A stretch of DNA of 64,000 bases from JABCYV01 sp963729325 (GCA_963729325.1 CAVSNS010000046.1:147235-211234), one strand, 5' to 3'. Shown: positions 34,383 through 44,425, numbered from the stretch's first letter. Notes: generated by a model not told the origin, from the letters alone. Translations and numbers: made by a program.

Positions 34383-36194
34383 ATGATCTCCCCAGCCACG
34401 CGCACTTTCCTTTTTGTAGGTCTACTGATGTCATCTCTCTTGGCATCGAGCCAGGGCGTTCCAACGCGGTTCAACGAAGCTACTGTGGCCCAACTCCAGG
34501 CGGACATGGCCGCCGGCACACTCACCTCGGAGGCGCTAACCAACTATTACATCGCCCGCATCATTGCGCTGGATCAGAATGGCCCCGGGGTCAACGCCGT
34601 AATCCAGCTGAACCCCGACGCGCTGGCCATAGCACGCAACATGGACGCGCTGCGCAAACAAGGGCACGTGCTAGGACCCTTGCACGGAATCCCAGTGCTG
34701 CTAAAGGACAACATCGACACCGGCGACAAAATGCAGACCACCGCGGGCTCGTTTGCCTTATTCGGAAAGCCGGCGCTTCAAGATTCCACCGTGGCCGCCA
34801 ACTTGCGCGCCGGCGGCGCAGTGATCCTTGGGAAGACGAACCTATCGGAGTGGGCTAACTTCCGCTCCTTCGAATCGGTCAGTGGGTGGTCGGGCCGTGG
34901 CGGTCAGACCAACAATCCCTATGGCATCGCTCGCAATCCTTGCGGATCCAGCTCCGGCTCGGGCGCCGCGGCGTCCGCGAACTTCAGCACCATATCGCTT
35001 GGGACCGAGACGGACGGTAGCGTCGTCTGTCCCGCCAACGCGAATGGCGTGGTCGGCATCAAGCCCACCGTCGGCCTCACCAGCCGCGCCGGCGTCGTTC
35101 CCATCACACACATCCAGGACACAGTCGGGGTCCATGGACGGACAGTTGCCGATGCGGCGGTGACGCTGGGCGTGATCCAGAGCCGCACTTTCGATGGACG
35201 GGACGCGGCAACCGGAGGCGTCCCACTGGGCTGGCAGGGAACCGGCAAGACACGTCCAAAGAACATTCCCACTGATTACACCCAGTTTGTCGACCCGAAT
35301 GGTCTTAAGGGCGCGAGACTCGGCCTGACCCGAATCGGCCTGAGCGGATTCACCAACGTGACTACGCCGCAGCCGGTAGTAGCGGCGTTCGAGGCTGCCT
35401 TCAAGGCGCTCACCGATGCGGGGGCGACCGTCATTGACCTGGATGCCGCGGGCTTCACATTTCCCAACGGCGGCTCGGGTCCCGGTGAACTCCTGATCTT
35501 GTGCTTCGATTTCAGGAATGACGTGCAAGCGTTACTTCGCCACGCGCGTCGGGGTTCCCATGGCGGGCAAGACCTTGAACGACGCCATCGCTTTCAACAA
35601 CGCCCATGCGAACGTCGAGATGCCATTCTTTAATCAGGACATCTGGGACTTGATGCCACGATGGCAACCGGGACCCAACGATCCGCAGCCGGCTTTCGGC
35701 GGAATGACCTACAACCAGGCGCTTAGACCTGACCATCAGTTTGGGGTGCACGGCATTGACGCCGCGCTGAGCCAGTTCAATCTCGACGCCGTGGTCACCG
35801 CCACCGACAACCCGCCGTGGGCCACCGACTTGATCTTTGGAGACCACTTTATTTTTGGTACATCGGGCCTAGCGGCGCCGGAAGGTTATCCGATCGTGCA
35901 GGTGCCGGCGGCCATTGTGTTCGGGGCGCCGATGGGGATCAGCTTCTTCGGGACAGCGTTCAGCGAGCCCACGCTGATCAAGCTCGCCTCCGGGTTCGAG
36001 GCGGCCACTCAGGTGCGCGCACACAACCTGCCCACCTTCGCGGAACGGTGCCGTCCGATCACATTTCCGGCACCACGTTGCATCCGCCGAGCAGCGTGCC
36101 GCCAGCGGACAACAGCCAAAGCCCGCTGGCCACACCGCCGCGCCGCGGGGCGGGATCAACAACAGGAAGAGCACGGCGGCCGCACCACCTGTGA
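34383..36194 (+). CDS. Secreted amidase, amidase-signature family (two frameshifts)
   Basis: About 603 residues. A signal peptide (TRTFLFVGLLMSSLLASSQG) is followed by the amidase-signature domain: the Lys in PVLLKDNIDTGDKMQTTAGS and the Ser-cisSer-Lys core region NPCGSSSGSGAAASANFS, with SLGTETDGSVVCPAN. It hydrolyses an amide, possibly a peptide or peptidoglycan fragment outside the cytoplasm. Frame breaks lie at 35532 (extra T) and 36042 (missing G); both repairs restore family-like sequence. The ATG at 34383 has a GGAGGAAAC RBS. The final about 50 residues are Pro-rich. Confidence 0.85.
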
Positions 36195-36340
36195 TTATCC
36201 TCGGCTCCTGCGCCGCCTTGGCAGTACGGCGTAGGAGCCGACGGATTGCGATATCGTCCTGAGCAGCGGATCGGTGATATGTCTTGTGCGTGACCGGATT
36301 GTGCCAGAGCGCTCGCTGCGCTGGCATCGCGCCAAAACAA

Positions 36341-36369
36341 AAACGCCTCCATTTCTGGAGGCGTTTTTT
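36341..36369. terminator. Strong bidirectional terminator
   Basis: AAACGCCTCC and GGAGGCGTTT are ten-base arms around a six-base loop, followed by a T run to 36369 on the plus strand and an A run upstream that reads as T on the minus strand. It ends both the amidase transcript and the convergent gene at 36385-36999. Confidence 0.85.
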
Positions 36370-36384
36370 CTGGCTTACGCTTGC

Positions 36385-36999
36385 TTACTGATGACTGGCG
36401 TTGTGCTTGGTGTGGTAGATCTGGCGTGATTCCCTGTTCTGTTGGCGGTTGACCTGGGCCTTCTCCGCTCCGGTCAACTTGCCGCCGTTCGCCGCGCGAT
36501 CGTTGCGAATTTCCTTATTGATATTGGCCTCATTTTTTTCCACGCGGGCGGCTTCGCCAGCGGTCATCTGGCCGCTCCGGATGCCCTGGGCAATGCGGTC
36601 CTGCTGATTTTCCGCGCGCTTGCCGACTTCACTCTTCGGGTTGGTATTCTGCACCGCGGTGTTGTGCTTGTCCTGATAGATCTGCTTGGAAAGCTGGTTC
36701 TGCTGCTGGTTTAGCGTCTTGCGGTCGCTAGCGGTCAGATGACCGTTGTCCAGTTTGCGCATGTCGCGCTCTTCCGCGTTTACCGTGGCTTCCTTCTTCT
36801 CCAGGTTCGCGGTTTCGCCGGCGGTGAGTTGTCCGCTTTGCACGCCGTTAGCAATACGGTCCTGCTGATTTTCCTTGCGTTGGTTGATGGTGGCGGGCTT
36901 GGCAGGATCAGCAGTCGGCTGACCGGTTTGTGCGACCGCCGGTAACATAAGGCTTGCCAATGTGGCAGTCAAGAAAACACTCTTCAGTTGCTTAGTCAT
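36385..36999 (-). CDS. Secreted protein with two tandem 75-residue repeats
   Basis: A 204-residue protein with a signal peptide (KSVFLTATLASLMLPAVAQ) and two related halves. Unit 1 begins RKENQQDRIANGVQSGQLTA and unit 2 RAENQQDRIAQGIRSGQMTA; each ends with a Q-rich K-x-x-YxxKHN segment. The halves are highly charged and helical. This type is common in Acidobacteria, and its function is unknown (perhaps envelope stress). It ends before a strong terminator and is a single-gene unit. Confidence 0.8.
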   Translation of the reverse strand: MTKQLKSVFLTATLASLMLPAVAQTGQPTADPAKPATINQRKENQQDRIANGVQSGQLTAGETANLEKKEATVNAEERDMRKLDNGHLTASDRKTLNQQQNQLSKQIYQDKHNTAVQNTNPKSEVGKRAENQQDRIAQGIRSGQMTAGEAARVEKNEANINKEIRNDRAANGGKLTGAEKAQVNRQQNRESRQIYHTKHNASHQ

Positions 37000-37184
37000 G
37001 ATGTCTCTCCCTGGCTCGGTTCAGTCTCGGAACTCGATTCAGCCGGGGGTTGATGTCTTCTCGGCTCGTCATTACTCTCAACACAGGGTTCTGGAGAATG
37101 TTGCGTCGATACTTGAACAATCGTATCGCCAAATGATTGTGTGGCAATGGTTAGCGAAGGGAAAGAGAACCCACCAGGGGATCC

Positions 37185-38042
37185 CTACAGGCCAACTTCT
37201 ATGCGCGAGCGCGGGTCGAGGAAGTCTCTCAACGCGTCGCCAATAAAGTTGAACGAGAGCACTGCCAGCATGACCGCCGCGGCCGGAAAGAGGACGAGAT
37301 GAGGAGCATCGAAAAGATGGGCGCGGCCATCATTGAGCATTGCGCCCCAGCTCGCCGTCGGCGGCGGAACTCCCAAACCCAGGAAGCTCATGGTGGCCTC
37401 GGCCAGGATAGCGCCGGCCATTCCGATAGCTGCCTGCACGATTACCGGCTGAATAATATTGGGAAGAATGTGGCGGACGATCACGCGCAGATCATTCGCG
37501 CCCAGTGCCTTGGCCGCCTCCACAAACTCGCGCTCGCGAGCTGACAGCACCTGGGCTCGCACCAGGCGCGCATATCCTACCCATCCGCCGAGTGAAAGCG
37601 CCAGGACCAGGTTAAATATTCCCGGTCCGCGGAAGGCGACAAATGCGATCGCCAGCAGGATTCCGGGGAAGGAGAGAAACGCGTTCATCACGACGACGTT
37701 CACGAAACGGTCGATGTGTCCGCCATAGTAGCCGGCAATAGAACCCACAATCAGGCCCACGAACAGAGAAGCCGCCACCACACAACTTCCAACCAGCATG
37801 GAAATCCGCGAACCGTAAATCAGCCGAGAAAGGATGTCGCGGCCGAGCTCGTCGGTGCCGCACCAATGGGCAGTTGACGGCGATTGCAGTCTAGAAGGTA
37901 GGTCGATGTGAGCAGGATCTTGCGGCGCAATCCAGGGAGCGAACAGGGCAAAAATGACGAAGACGACGACCAACACCGCACCCGTTGTGGCCAATGGATT
38001 ATGGCGGGCAGCGCGCGGCAGCGAGATGGTGGTTGAGGACAT
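37185..38042 (-). CDS. Dipeptide/oligopeptide ABC permease, DppC/OppC type
   Basis: A 285-residue inner-membrane permease. The N-terminal RHNPLATTGAVLVVVFVIFA, the DppC motif WCGTDELGRDILSRLIYGSR, and the EAA loop EFVEAAKALGANDLRVIVRH are all present. It imports peptides with a DppB partner, which is encoded at 38815-39732 on the same strand. The two are separated by a VapBC module. ATPases and the binding protein are absent from this window. Confidence 0.9.
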   Translation of the reverse strand: MSSTTISLPRAARHNPLATTGAVLVVVFVIFALFAPWIAPQDPAHIDLPSRLQSPSTAHWCGTDELGRDILSRLIYGSRISMLVGSCVVAASLFVGLIVGSIAGYYGGHIDRFVNVVVMNAFLSFPGILLAIAFVAFRGPGIFNLVLALSLGGWVGYARLVRAQVLSAREREFVEAAKALGANDLRVIVRHILPNIIQPVIVQAAIGMAGAILAEATMSFLGLGVPPPTASWGAMLNDGRAHLFDAPHLVLFPAAAVMLAVLSFNFIGDALRDFLDPRSRIEVGL

Positions 38043-38066
38043 TGCGCAATCCTTGGAGAGCCGGGA

Positions 38067-38474
38067 CTACCAAATTTCGAGTTGGAGTTTTCGGTAACTG
38101 TTGATCATTTCAAAATCAGCCCGGTTGGAAGTAATCAAGCGAGCGCCATGCGCACGCGCCGTAAGCGCGATCAGCACATCGAAGTGCAGGTCGCGCAGCT
38201 TGTCCCGCGTAAATCCTCTATTGGCGTGCATCTTACCCAGGATCTGCCCGGATTCCAGCCAATTTTTTTCGGTGGGGGTTAGGACTGGATGGTTTCTGCA
38301 GAGCGCCCGCAAGAATTCCCGTTCCACCGGCTTGGTTGCGCCACGCCATAACTCTGCGAGGACTACGGAAGATGTCCGGATGAGACCGGTAATGGACTGG
38401 ATTCGATGTTGATGACGGCCGCTACGCAAATCATCCACGAGGACCGACGTGTCGAAGATGACGAGGTCATTCAT
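38067..38474 (-). CDS. vapC: VapC-like PIN-domain toxin
   Basis: A 135-residue PIN ribonuclease. Likely metal ligands lie in FDTSVLVDDLRSG, LAELWRG and HFDVLIALTARAHGARLITS. It cleaves RNA when freed from its antitoxin. Its start overlaps the antitoxin stop by eight bases, typical for vapBC. It sits between the two dipeptide permease genes, interrupting an expected operon. Confidence 0.9.
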   Translation of the reverse strand: MNDLVIFDTSVLVDDLRSGRHQHRIQSITGLIRTSSVVLAELWRGATKPVEREFLRALCRNHPVLTPTEKNWLESGQILGKMHANRGFTRDKLRDLHFDVLIALTARAHGARLITSNRADFEMINSYRKLQLEIW

Positions 38475-38655
38475 CGTGACCCGCGAAAGAAAGCTTTCCC
38501 GCGTTCTTCTTCATCAAGTCTTTGAACCGCTTCAGCGCAACGATTTCTCGAAGGGCCACATGAACCGCCTCAGTCCGGGATTTGACCCCGAGAACTTTTA
38601 CCGCCTCGTCCGCCAGATGGATATCCAACCGGATTGATGTCATGCTTACGGCCAT
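38467..38655 (-). CDS. vapB: VapB-like ribbon-helix-helix antitoxin
   Basis: A 62-residue protein, MTSIRLDIHLADEAVKVLG near the start, with a beta strand for DNA binding and a helix SRTEAVHVALREIVALKRFK. The C-terminal tail would block the PIN toxin. The ATG at 38655 has a GAGGTGA RBS. Direct repeats of GTATATACAG at 38676 and 38698 lie just upstream and probably form the autoregulatory operator. Confidence 0.88.
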   Translation of the reverse strand: MAVSMTSIRLDIHLADEAVKVLGVKSRTEAVHVALREIVALKRFKDLMKKNAGKLSFAGHDE

Positions 38656-38675
38656 ATGCTCACCTCGGTTTCTGT

Positions 38676-38707
38676 GTATATACAGTATAACCCATTCGTA
38701 TATACAG
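38676..38707. promoter_or_regulatory. VapB operator candidate: two GTATATACAG repeats
   Basis: GTATATACAG occurs at 38676-38685 and 38698-38707, each with a palindromic GTATATAC core. Their starts are 22 bases apart, close to two helical turns. They lie about 20 bases upstream of the vapB start. The spacing fits two antitoxin dimers on one face of the DNA. Confidence 0.55.
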
Positions 38708-38814
38708 ACAAAGGTGCCACTTACGCCGCTTTCCTGCTGCGGCCAGGGGGGTAATCGGTCAGCGTGTCATGATCGGATTCTTTCAAGCTGGAAATTGGGA
38801 GCCGTCACGTTAGT

Positions 38815-39732
38815 TCACTGCCTAATCCTCGGGTTCGCGACCGAGTACAGCAAATCCGTCATGAAATTCACCGCCACATACGTCAGCCCGACCGCCAGAA
38901 TGCAGCCCTGCACCAGGTAGTAGTCGCGATTGGAAATCGCCTGGATGGTCAGCCGCCCAATTCCTGGCCAGGAAAAGATCGTCTCGGTCACGATAGCGCC
39001 CGCCAGCAACGCGCCGAATTGCAGACCCAGCACCGTAATAATGGGGATCATCGCATTGCGCAGGGCGTGGCGATAAACCACCGTGCGCTCTGGCAGTCCT
39101 TTGGCGCGGGCAGTGCGGATGTAGTCGTGCCCCAGCTCTTCCAGCATGGAAGTGCGCACCATGCGGGTTAGGATCGCAGCCAGAGCGCCGCCCATCGTGA
39201 TGGCAGGCAACATGAGGTGAGCAAACGAACCCGAACCAGAAACTGGAAGCCAGCCGAGTTTGATGGCAAAAAACAAAATCAATATTGGTCCCAATGCAAA
39301 ATTTGGGAATGACAAGCCAAATAAGCTGACGACGCTAAGCAGACGGTCATCCCAACGATCCCGCCGCCGCGCCGATCGGACGCCTGCTGGAACAGACAGC
39401 ATCATCGCGACCACCAAAGCCGCCAACGTTAAGCTCAACGTGTAGGGATAACGCTGCGCGATCAGGCTGCTTACGCTCTGGTTGAAGCGCAGCGAAGGGC
39501 CCAGATCGCCATGCAGTACGCCCTTCCAGTAGCGCATGTATTGCTCACCGAGCGGAAGATCCAGACCATAGGCATGGCGGGCGGCTTGTATATCGGTCGC
39601 GGGAGTGCCTTCGCCTAGCATCTGCAGAATGGGATCGCCGGGGACAAGGTGGATCAGAAGGAAAACCAGCGAGACGACGAGCCAAACAACGGGCAGCGTG
39701 TACAGCACGCGGAGGGAGAGGTAGCGCAGCAT
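38815..39732 (-). CDS. Dipeptide/oligopeptide ABC permease, DppB/OppB type
   Basis: A 305-residue permease. It opens YLSLRVLYTLPVVWLVVSLV, then LVPGDPILQMLGEGTP and the cytoplasmic loop DYIRTARAKGLPERTVVYRH, which is the DppB EAA motif. It should pair with the DppC-type protein encoded downstream after the VapBC module. The substrate class (peptides or nickel-like ligands) is known only at family level. Confidence 0.9.
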   Translation of the reverse strand: MLRYLSLRVLYTLPVVWLVVSLVFLLIHLVPGDPILQMLGEGTPATDIQAARHAYGLDLPLGEQYMRYWKGVLHGDLGPSLRFNQSVSSLIAQRYPYTLSLTLAALVVAMMLSVPAGVRSARRRDRWDDRLLSVVSLFGLSFPNFALGPILILFFAIKLGWLPVSGSGSFAHLMLPAITMGGALAAILTRMVRTSMLEELGHDYIRTARAKGLPERTVVYRHALRNAMIPIITVLGLQFGALLAGAIVTETIFSWPGIGRLTIQAISNRDYYLVQGCILAVGLTYVAVNFMTDLLYSVANPRIRQ

Positions 39733-39784
39733 TCAGTCGTCGGTCGTTCGTCCTCCGTCTTCGATCAACAAAGACCGCTGGCTT

Positions 39785-40239
39785 CTATTTCAAGTCGTCT
39801 ACCTGGATTCCGATGTGGCTTAAGTGGTGCCTCATGTGATCGAGGTAATCTTCAAATACAAACTTCAGCGTCAGAGGCCCCGAGTCCGCGATAGTGCAGG
39901 TGCGCAGCCAGGCAGTCTCCGGCACCGCTTCCGCGGCCGAGAGCAATTGCCGGTTAAGAGAACTCCAGAGTTCGATCAGTTCGCGCCAGTTGCGGCGCTG
40001 GTAAGCATGCAACTCGACCCACCGATTGCCGTCATAACCTGGCATCGCCGGTTTGTCTTCCAGTTGGGTGCGGACGATTCGCTGGTGATTGTTGGCGGCG
40101 GAGTCCAGCAAGTGGCCGAGTTCTTCTTTCGGCGACCACTTGGACGGAGCAGGCTTGAGTTCGATTCGACTGCGGCGGAAGTTGCTTCAAGCGGCTCGGC
40201 ACCTGGCTTAAGAAGCGCGCGTGATGCTAGTCCATCCAT
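39785..40239 (-). CDS. DinB-like four-helix metalloprotein (frameshifted)
   Basis: About 151 residues in two frames. The second begins after 40165, reading PSKWSPKEELGHLLDSAANN and H in AANNHQRIVRTQ. Further His ligands lie in VELHAYQRRNW and DHMRHHLSHIG. The family (DinB/YfiT) binds a metal through three His and often acts in thiol or stress metabolism. One missing A in an AAA run near 40165 explains the break. The repaired frame starts MDGLASRALLKPGAEPLEAT at 40239. Confidence 0.75.
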
Positions 40240-40312
40240 TTGATCCCTGCGTTAATAGCGTGCCCCACCCAAAATTGCTCCAGATTCCAGTGCTAAACTG
40301 GCGTACCACCGG

Positions 40313-41674
40313 TTAATCTCCCGCTTTCCCCATCGCCGCAGTCTGCATTTTCTCGATCCTCACTTTGGCGATGCGGTGGCCTTCCATCTCCTCGACAGTA
40401 AAGCGGTGGCCATCGTAATCGAAGCTCTCACCTGGTTTCGGAATTTTCTGCAAACGCGCAAGCACGAACCCGGCGAGAGTTTCGAAACCCGCCTCGCGCG
40501 GCAGAGAGAGCTGGTATTGCGAATCGAGGTCTCGAATGCTGAAAGAGCCCTCCAGGACCAGCGCGATTTTCCCTTCCAAAACCGGTTGCTCCGGCGGGGG
40601 TACATCGAATTCGTCCTCGATTTCTCCGACCAGTTGCTCCAGAACATCTTCGACGGTAATTACGCCGGCGGTGGAACCGAACTCGTCGACCACCACGGCC
40701 AAATGCCGCTTGCGATCTTTGAATTCCTCCAGCAGTTCGGTAAGCGCTTTGGTCTCGGGGACCACCAGAACGTCGTGCATGATCTGGCTGATCCTCATGG
40801 CGGCGATGCGGGCCGCGATGGGCTGTCCCGTGAGTCGCAAACGGGTCCAGCGCATCAGATCTTTGGCATAAAGCACTCCGACAATATGTTCGGGACCGCG
40901 CTGCGGATCATAGACTGGAATGCGCGAGTGTTGCTCCTCGACCACCCTGCCCAGGGTTTCGTCAAGGGTCAGATCGCCCGGCAGTGAAAAAATGTCCGGA
41001 CGCGGAACCATGACTTCCCGCACCGTGATGTTTTCGAGTTCCAGTGCGTTGTGAATCATTTCTTCCTGGAAGGGCGGAATCTGTCCGAACTGGCGGCTGG
41101 CGGTCACAATCAGCTTCAGTTCGTCGGGGGAATGGATGGGTCCCTGCCGAATCTTGCGCGAGCCGAAAATCCGAAGGACAGAGCCCGCGGCCCGGCTCAT
41201 CATGAACAGTAGAGGCCGGGTCAGAGTCAGGAAAACATCCATGGGAGCGGCGACCGCCAACGCGACTTGTTCAGCGCGCTGCAGGGCCAGCGACTTGGGC
41301 ACCAACTCACCCAGAATCACGTGCAGACAAGTGATGAGGCTGAAAGCGATGACAATCGCAATGCCATGCGCGTAAACCGCGGCGTGCGGAAAGTCGCTTA
41401 CCGGCCCCATCATCATTTTGGCCAGTAAAGGCTCGCCCACCCATCCCAACGTGAGGCTTACAATCGTGATTCCAAGCTGGACGCCGTTGACCACTTCGTC
41501 GAGGTTGCGGTGCAGCTTCTGAACGATGCGGGCGCCGATGCGGCGAGCCTCTATGAGTTGCTGGATGCGCGTATCGCGAACGCTCACCAGGGCGAATTCC
41601 GCGGCTGCGAAGAAAGCGTTGGCTGCGACCAGGAGCAAGATCAAAAACACCCGGAGCAGCACGAAGGCGATCAT
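40313..41674 (-). CDS. CNNM/CorC (TlyC-like) CBS-domain membrane protein
   Basis: A 453-residue protein. The N-terminal DUF21/CNNM domain has three to four spans (LRVFLILLLVAANAFFAAAE, ending in VILGELVPKSLALQRAEQVA). Two CBS domains follow (VREVMVPRPDIFSLPGDLTL, VVVDEFGSTAGVITVEDVLE) and a C-terminal CorC_HlyC transporter-associated domain. Such proteins are linked to magnesium or cobalt efflux and tolerance; the old name hemolysin is not supported here. It is a single-gene unit between dinB and the HlyD gene. Confidence 0.9.
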   Translation of the reverse strand: MIAFVLLRVFLILLLVAANAFFAAAEFALVSVRDTRIQQLIEARRIGARIVQKLHRNLDEVVNGVQLGITIVSLTLGWVGEPLLAKMMMGPVSDFPHAAVYAHGIAIVIAFSLITCLHVILGELVPKSLALQRAEQVALAVAAPMDVFLTLTRPLLFMMSRAAGSVLRIFGSRKIRQGPIHSPDELKLIVTASRQFGQIPPFQEEMIHNALELENITVREVMVPRPDIFSLPGDLTLDETLGRVVEEQHSRIPVYDPQRGPEHIVGVLYAKDLMRWTRLRLTGQPIAARIAAMRISQIMHDVLVVPETKALTELLEEFKDRKRHLAVVVDEFGSTAGVITVEDVLEQLVGEIEDEFDVPPPEQPVLEGKIALVLEGSFSIRDLDSQYQLSLPREAGFETLAGFVLARLQKIPKPGESFDYDGHRFTVEEMEGHRIAKVRIEKMQTAAMGKAGD

Positions 41675-41985
41675 GGATAGCTAATTCTAACATTCCAAAG
41701 GGAGTACTACTCGGTTGGCCGTTAAGCTCTTGTAAAATGAGGATCGGGCGCAAAGTGGTCGTTTGGAATTGGCTGTAGTGGCCTCGACCGTTAGCCAGGG
41801 TCCTTCGCAGAAACAATATTTTCTGCTTCCATTTCCTAGAATTTGAGGTCTAACGCCAAGGATCTAGATGTGAACGCGAGTCGATTGCGACTCTGACTAC
41901 GGAGTTTCAGGAACAAAACCCGGACTACTTTCGTAATCATCATCGAAGCCCAAACCACCGAGTGTGTTCCCAGCAGGAGGCGGAT
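41675..41985. other. Intergenic region upstream of the HlyD-like gene
   Basis: These 311 bases lie between divergent genes and should carry both promoters. A TAAAAT at 41733-41738 could be a -10 box, but no -35 element at proper spacing is seen. Nothing else is supported. Confidence 0.35.
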
Positions 41986-43199
41986 GTGAACGGGAACGGC
42001 AATTCTAAGAAGAGACGCAAACGGCTGATCATCATCGGAGTGGTTGCAGGCGCCGTCCTGTTGTGTGTGGGCGCGGTTTACGCCTTCACCCGCGGAGGCA
42101 CCAAAATCGATCCCTCGAAGTTGGGAAAAGTCGAAAGAGGCGACCTAGCCAAGAGCGTGGTCGCGACCGGCAAGGTCACTCCCATCACCAAGGTCGAAGT
42201 TAAGTCCAAGGCTAGTGGCATCGTCAAAAAGCTGTTGGTAGACGCGGGTGACAGGGTAAAAAAAGGCCAACTCCTGGCTCAACTGGATAAAGTGGAAATC
42301 GAAGCCGGAGTCGAACAGTCGCGGGCAGCTTTGCAAGCCGCCGAGGCCAATTTAAGCAGCTCTGAAGCAGACTATGAGCGGGCCAAAGTGGATGCCGAGG
42401 GTCCGGATGTTCCGCTTCTCAAGCGTGCCTACGATCGTGCGCTGGGTATGGCGAAGGATGGCGTCGTTTCCGTGTCAGCCCTGGACGACGCGCAGAAGAA
42501 TTACGAGCTTGCGCTTGAACAAACAGAATGTGGCCAAGGCCCAAGTGACGGTTCTGAAGGCAAAAATTGCTCAGGCCCGCGCACAGGTCGGCCAGGATTC
42601 GGCAAATCTCAAGCAACTCGATGAGCAGTTGAGCTATACCGACATTCAATCTCCTCTCGAGGGCGTGGTCCTCTCGCGTGACGTCGAACTTGGGGACGCT
42701 GTAAGTTCGATCCTTGTGCTCGGTTCGTCCGCCACCTTGGTCATGACCCTGGGAGATACCAGCGAAGTTTACGTGAAGGGTAAAGTGGACGAGAGCGATA
42801 TTGGTAAGGTCTACCTTGGCCAGCCGGCGCGGATTAAGGTTGAATCATTCAAGGACAAGACTTTCAGCGGCAAAGTAACGAGAATTTCCCCTATGGGTGT
42901 GGAGAAGGACAACGTCACCACCTTTGAGGTCCGGGTATCGATCAGCAACCCGGGCGGCGAACTGAAGGCTGAAATGACCGCCAACGCTGAAATCATTCTC
43001 GATGAGCACAAGAACGTGCTGCAGATTCCGGAAGGCGCGATCCTTTACGACAAAGACAAGAAAGCTTCGGTGGAAGTGCCGGATCCGAGGGCCAAGGACG
43101 GGAAGAAGAAAATCGCCGTCAATATCGGCATCTCCAACGGCGCCAAGACCGAGCTGCTCAGCGGCCTGAAGGAAGGCGATCAGGTAGTGCTTGCAGTAG
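41986..43199 (+). CDS. HlyD/MacA-like efflux periplasmic adaptor (frameshifted)
   Basis: About 404 residues. One N-terminal span (LIIIGVVAGAVLLCVGAVYA) precedes a lipoyl-type barrel (VKSKASGIVKKLLVDAGDRV), an alpha-hairpin and the beta-barrel (DVELGDAVSSILVLGSSATL). It should link an inner-membrane ABC or RND pump to an outer-membrane duct; no pump gene is adjacent. The GTG at 41986 has an AGGAGG RBS. Frame changes at 42514 (extra T) and 43191 (extra T). Removing the second restores a natural end, EGDQVVLQ, with a TAG at 43197-43199. Confidence 0.85.
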
Positions 43200-43288
43200 A
43201 AGGACCGTTCCAAATAACCTCCGACTTCGGATCTTGGCATATCCGGCAGATGCTAGTTGTTCGATCTTCCCGCGAGTGCGGAGCAATG

Positions 43289-44275
43289 ATGAAACCTTAC
43301 CGGATCAATTCAGCCAGCTCGGTGGCATGTCTGGTTGTGGCGGCGCTGCTATGTAGTCAGCCGACGCGCGTCGCAGCGGCCGTTGAGGGCTCGTTCCAAC
43401 GCACCTTACAGGTTAGTGGAGCGGTGAACCTTGATGTGACCACCGGATCGGGTAGTATCCAGGTCCACACCGGCAATTCCAACCAAGTACAGGTAACCGG
43501 ACATATTAAGGCGACCGAATGGTTCGGAGACGCCGAGGCTAAGGTGAAACGGCTGGAGGACAATCCTCCCGTTCAGCAAAGCGGGAATGACATTCGCGTC
43601 GGTCATATCGATGATCCCGATCTGCGCCATAATATTTCGATCAGCTACGAAATCGCTGTCCCGGCGGAGACGCAGTTGCGAGCACACAGCGGCTCCGGCA
43701 ATCAAAGCGTGGAAGGTATCTCCGGTCCGCTGCAAGTCGATACCGGTTCGGGAGAACTCAAGATTTCCGACATTGGCGCCCATGTGCAGGCAGATACCGG
43801 GTCGGGAAGAATCGTCATCGATCGCGTGAAGGGTGACGTGCACGCCAAGGCGGGCAGCGGATCGATCCGTGCAACCGAGATCGCGGGTGGCTTTGAAGCA
43901 GACACCGGCAGCGGTCACATTTCCCTGCAACAGTCGGCCCCGGGATCGGTGCGAGCGGAGACGGGCTCCGGAGGCGTGGAGTTGCACGGCGTTCGCGGTT
44001 CACTGGCGGCCAAGGCGGGCAGCGGAACGATTCGAGCCGACGGTAGCCCTACAGGCGCCTGGAATGTTCGCACTGGATCGGGTACCGTGCAACTGAAGTT
44101 GCCTTCGGACGCGGCGTTTGATCTTAACGCTCACACCAGCTCGGGTTCGATTTCCGTAGACCATCCTGTCACCGTGCAAGGCGCGATCAGGCGCAAAGAT
44201 GTCCATGGCAAGGTCCGTGGTGGGGGCGTGCCTGTGGAAGTAGAAACCGGGTCAGGAAATATTGAAATTCACTAG
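43289..44275 (+). CDS. DUF4097-like secreted beta-helix repeat protein
   Basis: A 328-residue protein with a signal peptide (SSVACLVVAALLCSQPTRVA). It carries at least eleven imperfect repeats built on a T/A-G-S-G step: TGSGSIQVHTG, SGSGNQSVEGISG, TGSGELKISDIG, TGSGRIVIDRVKG and similar units to the C-terminal TGSGNIEIH. The repeats should stack as a short beta helix, a DUF4097 (putative adhesin) trait. As sequenced it is fused in frame to the HlyD gene, but a single extra T is responsible. The ATG at 43289 has GGAG five bases upstream. Confidence 0.75.
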   Translation: MKPYRINSASSVACLVVAALLCSQPTRVAAAVEGSFQRTLQVSGAVNLDVTTGSGSIQVHTGNSNQVQVTGHIKATEWFGDAEAKVKRLEDNPPVQQSGNDIRVGHIDDPDLRHNISISYEIAVPAETQLRAHSGSGNQSVEGISGPLQVDTGSGELKISDIGAHVQADTGSGRIVIDRVKGDVHAKAGSGSIRATEIAGGFEADTGSGHISLQQSAPGSVRAETGSGGVELHGVRGSLAAKAGSGTIRADGSPTGAWNVRTGSGTVQLKLPSDAAFDLNAHTSSGSISVDHPVTVQGAIRRKDVHGKVRGGGVPVEVETGSGNIEIH

Positions 44276-44425
44276 GCCGCTAGTCGTTGGCATTGATCGT
44301 TCGCGGTCGACCAATACTGGGCGCGTCATAACGTCCCGCCTATTACCTCCGTTCCTTGACTCTGCCTGTAGCAGCGGTTTACTTTCGGCATTCAGGGAAA
44401 GTTCTGCTTCGAGAGCGAGGGAACA

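Noticed and set aside
42374..44275. An apparent HlyD-DUF4097 fusion protein
   Set aside because: A single extra T at 43191 removes a natural TAG; the second part has its own signal peptide, ATG and RBS.
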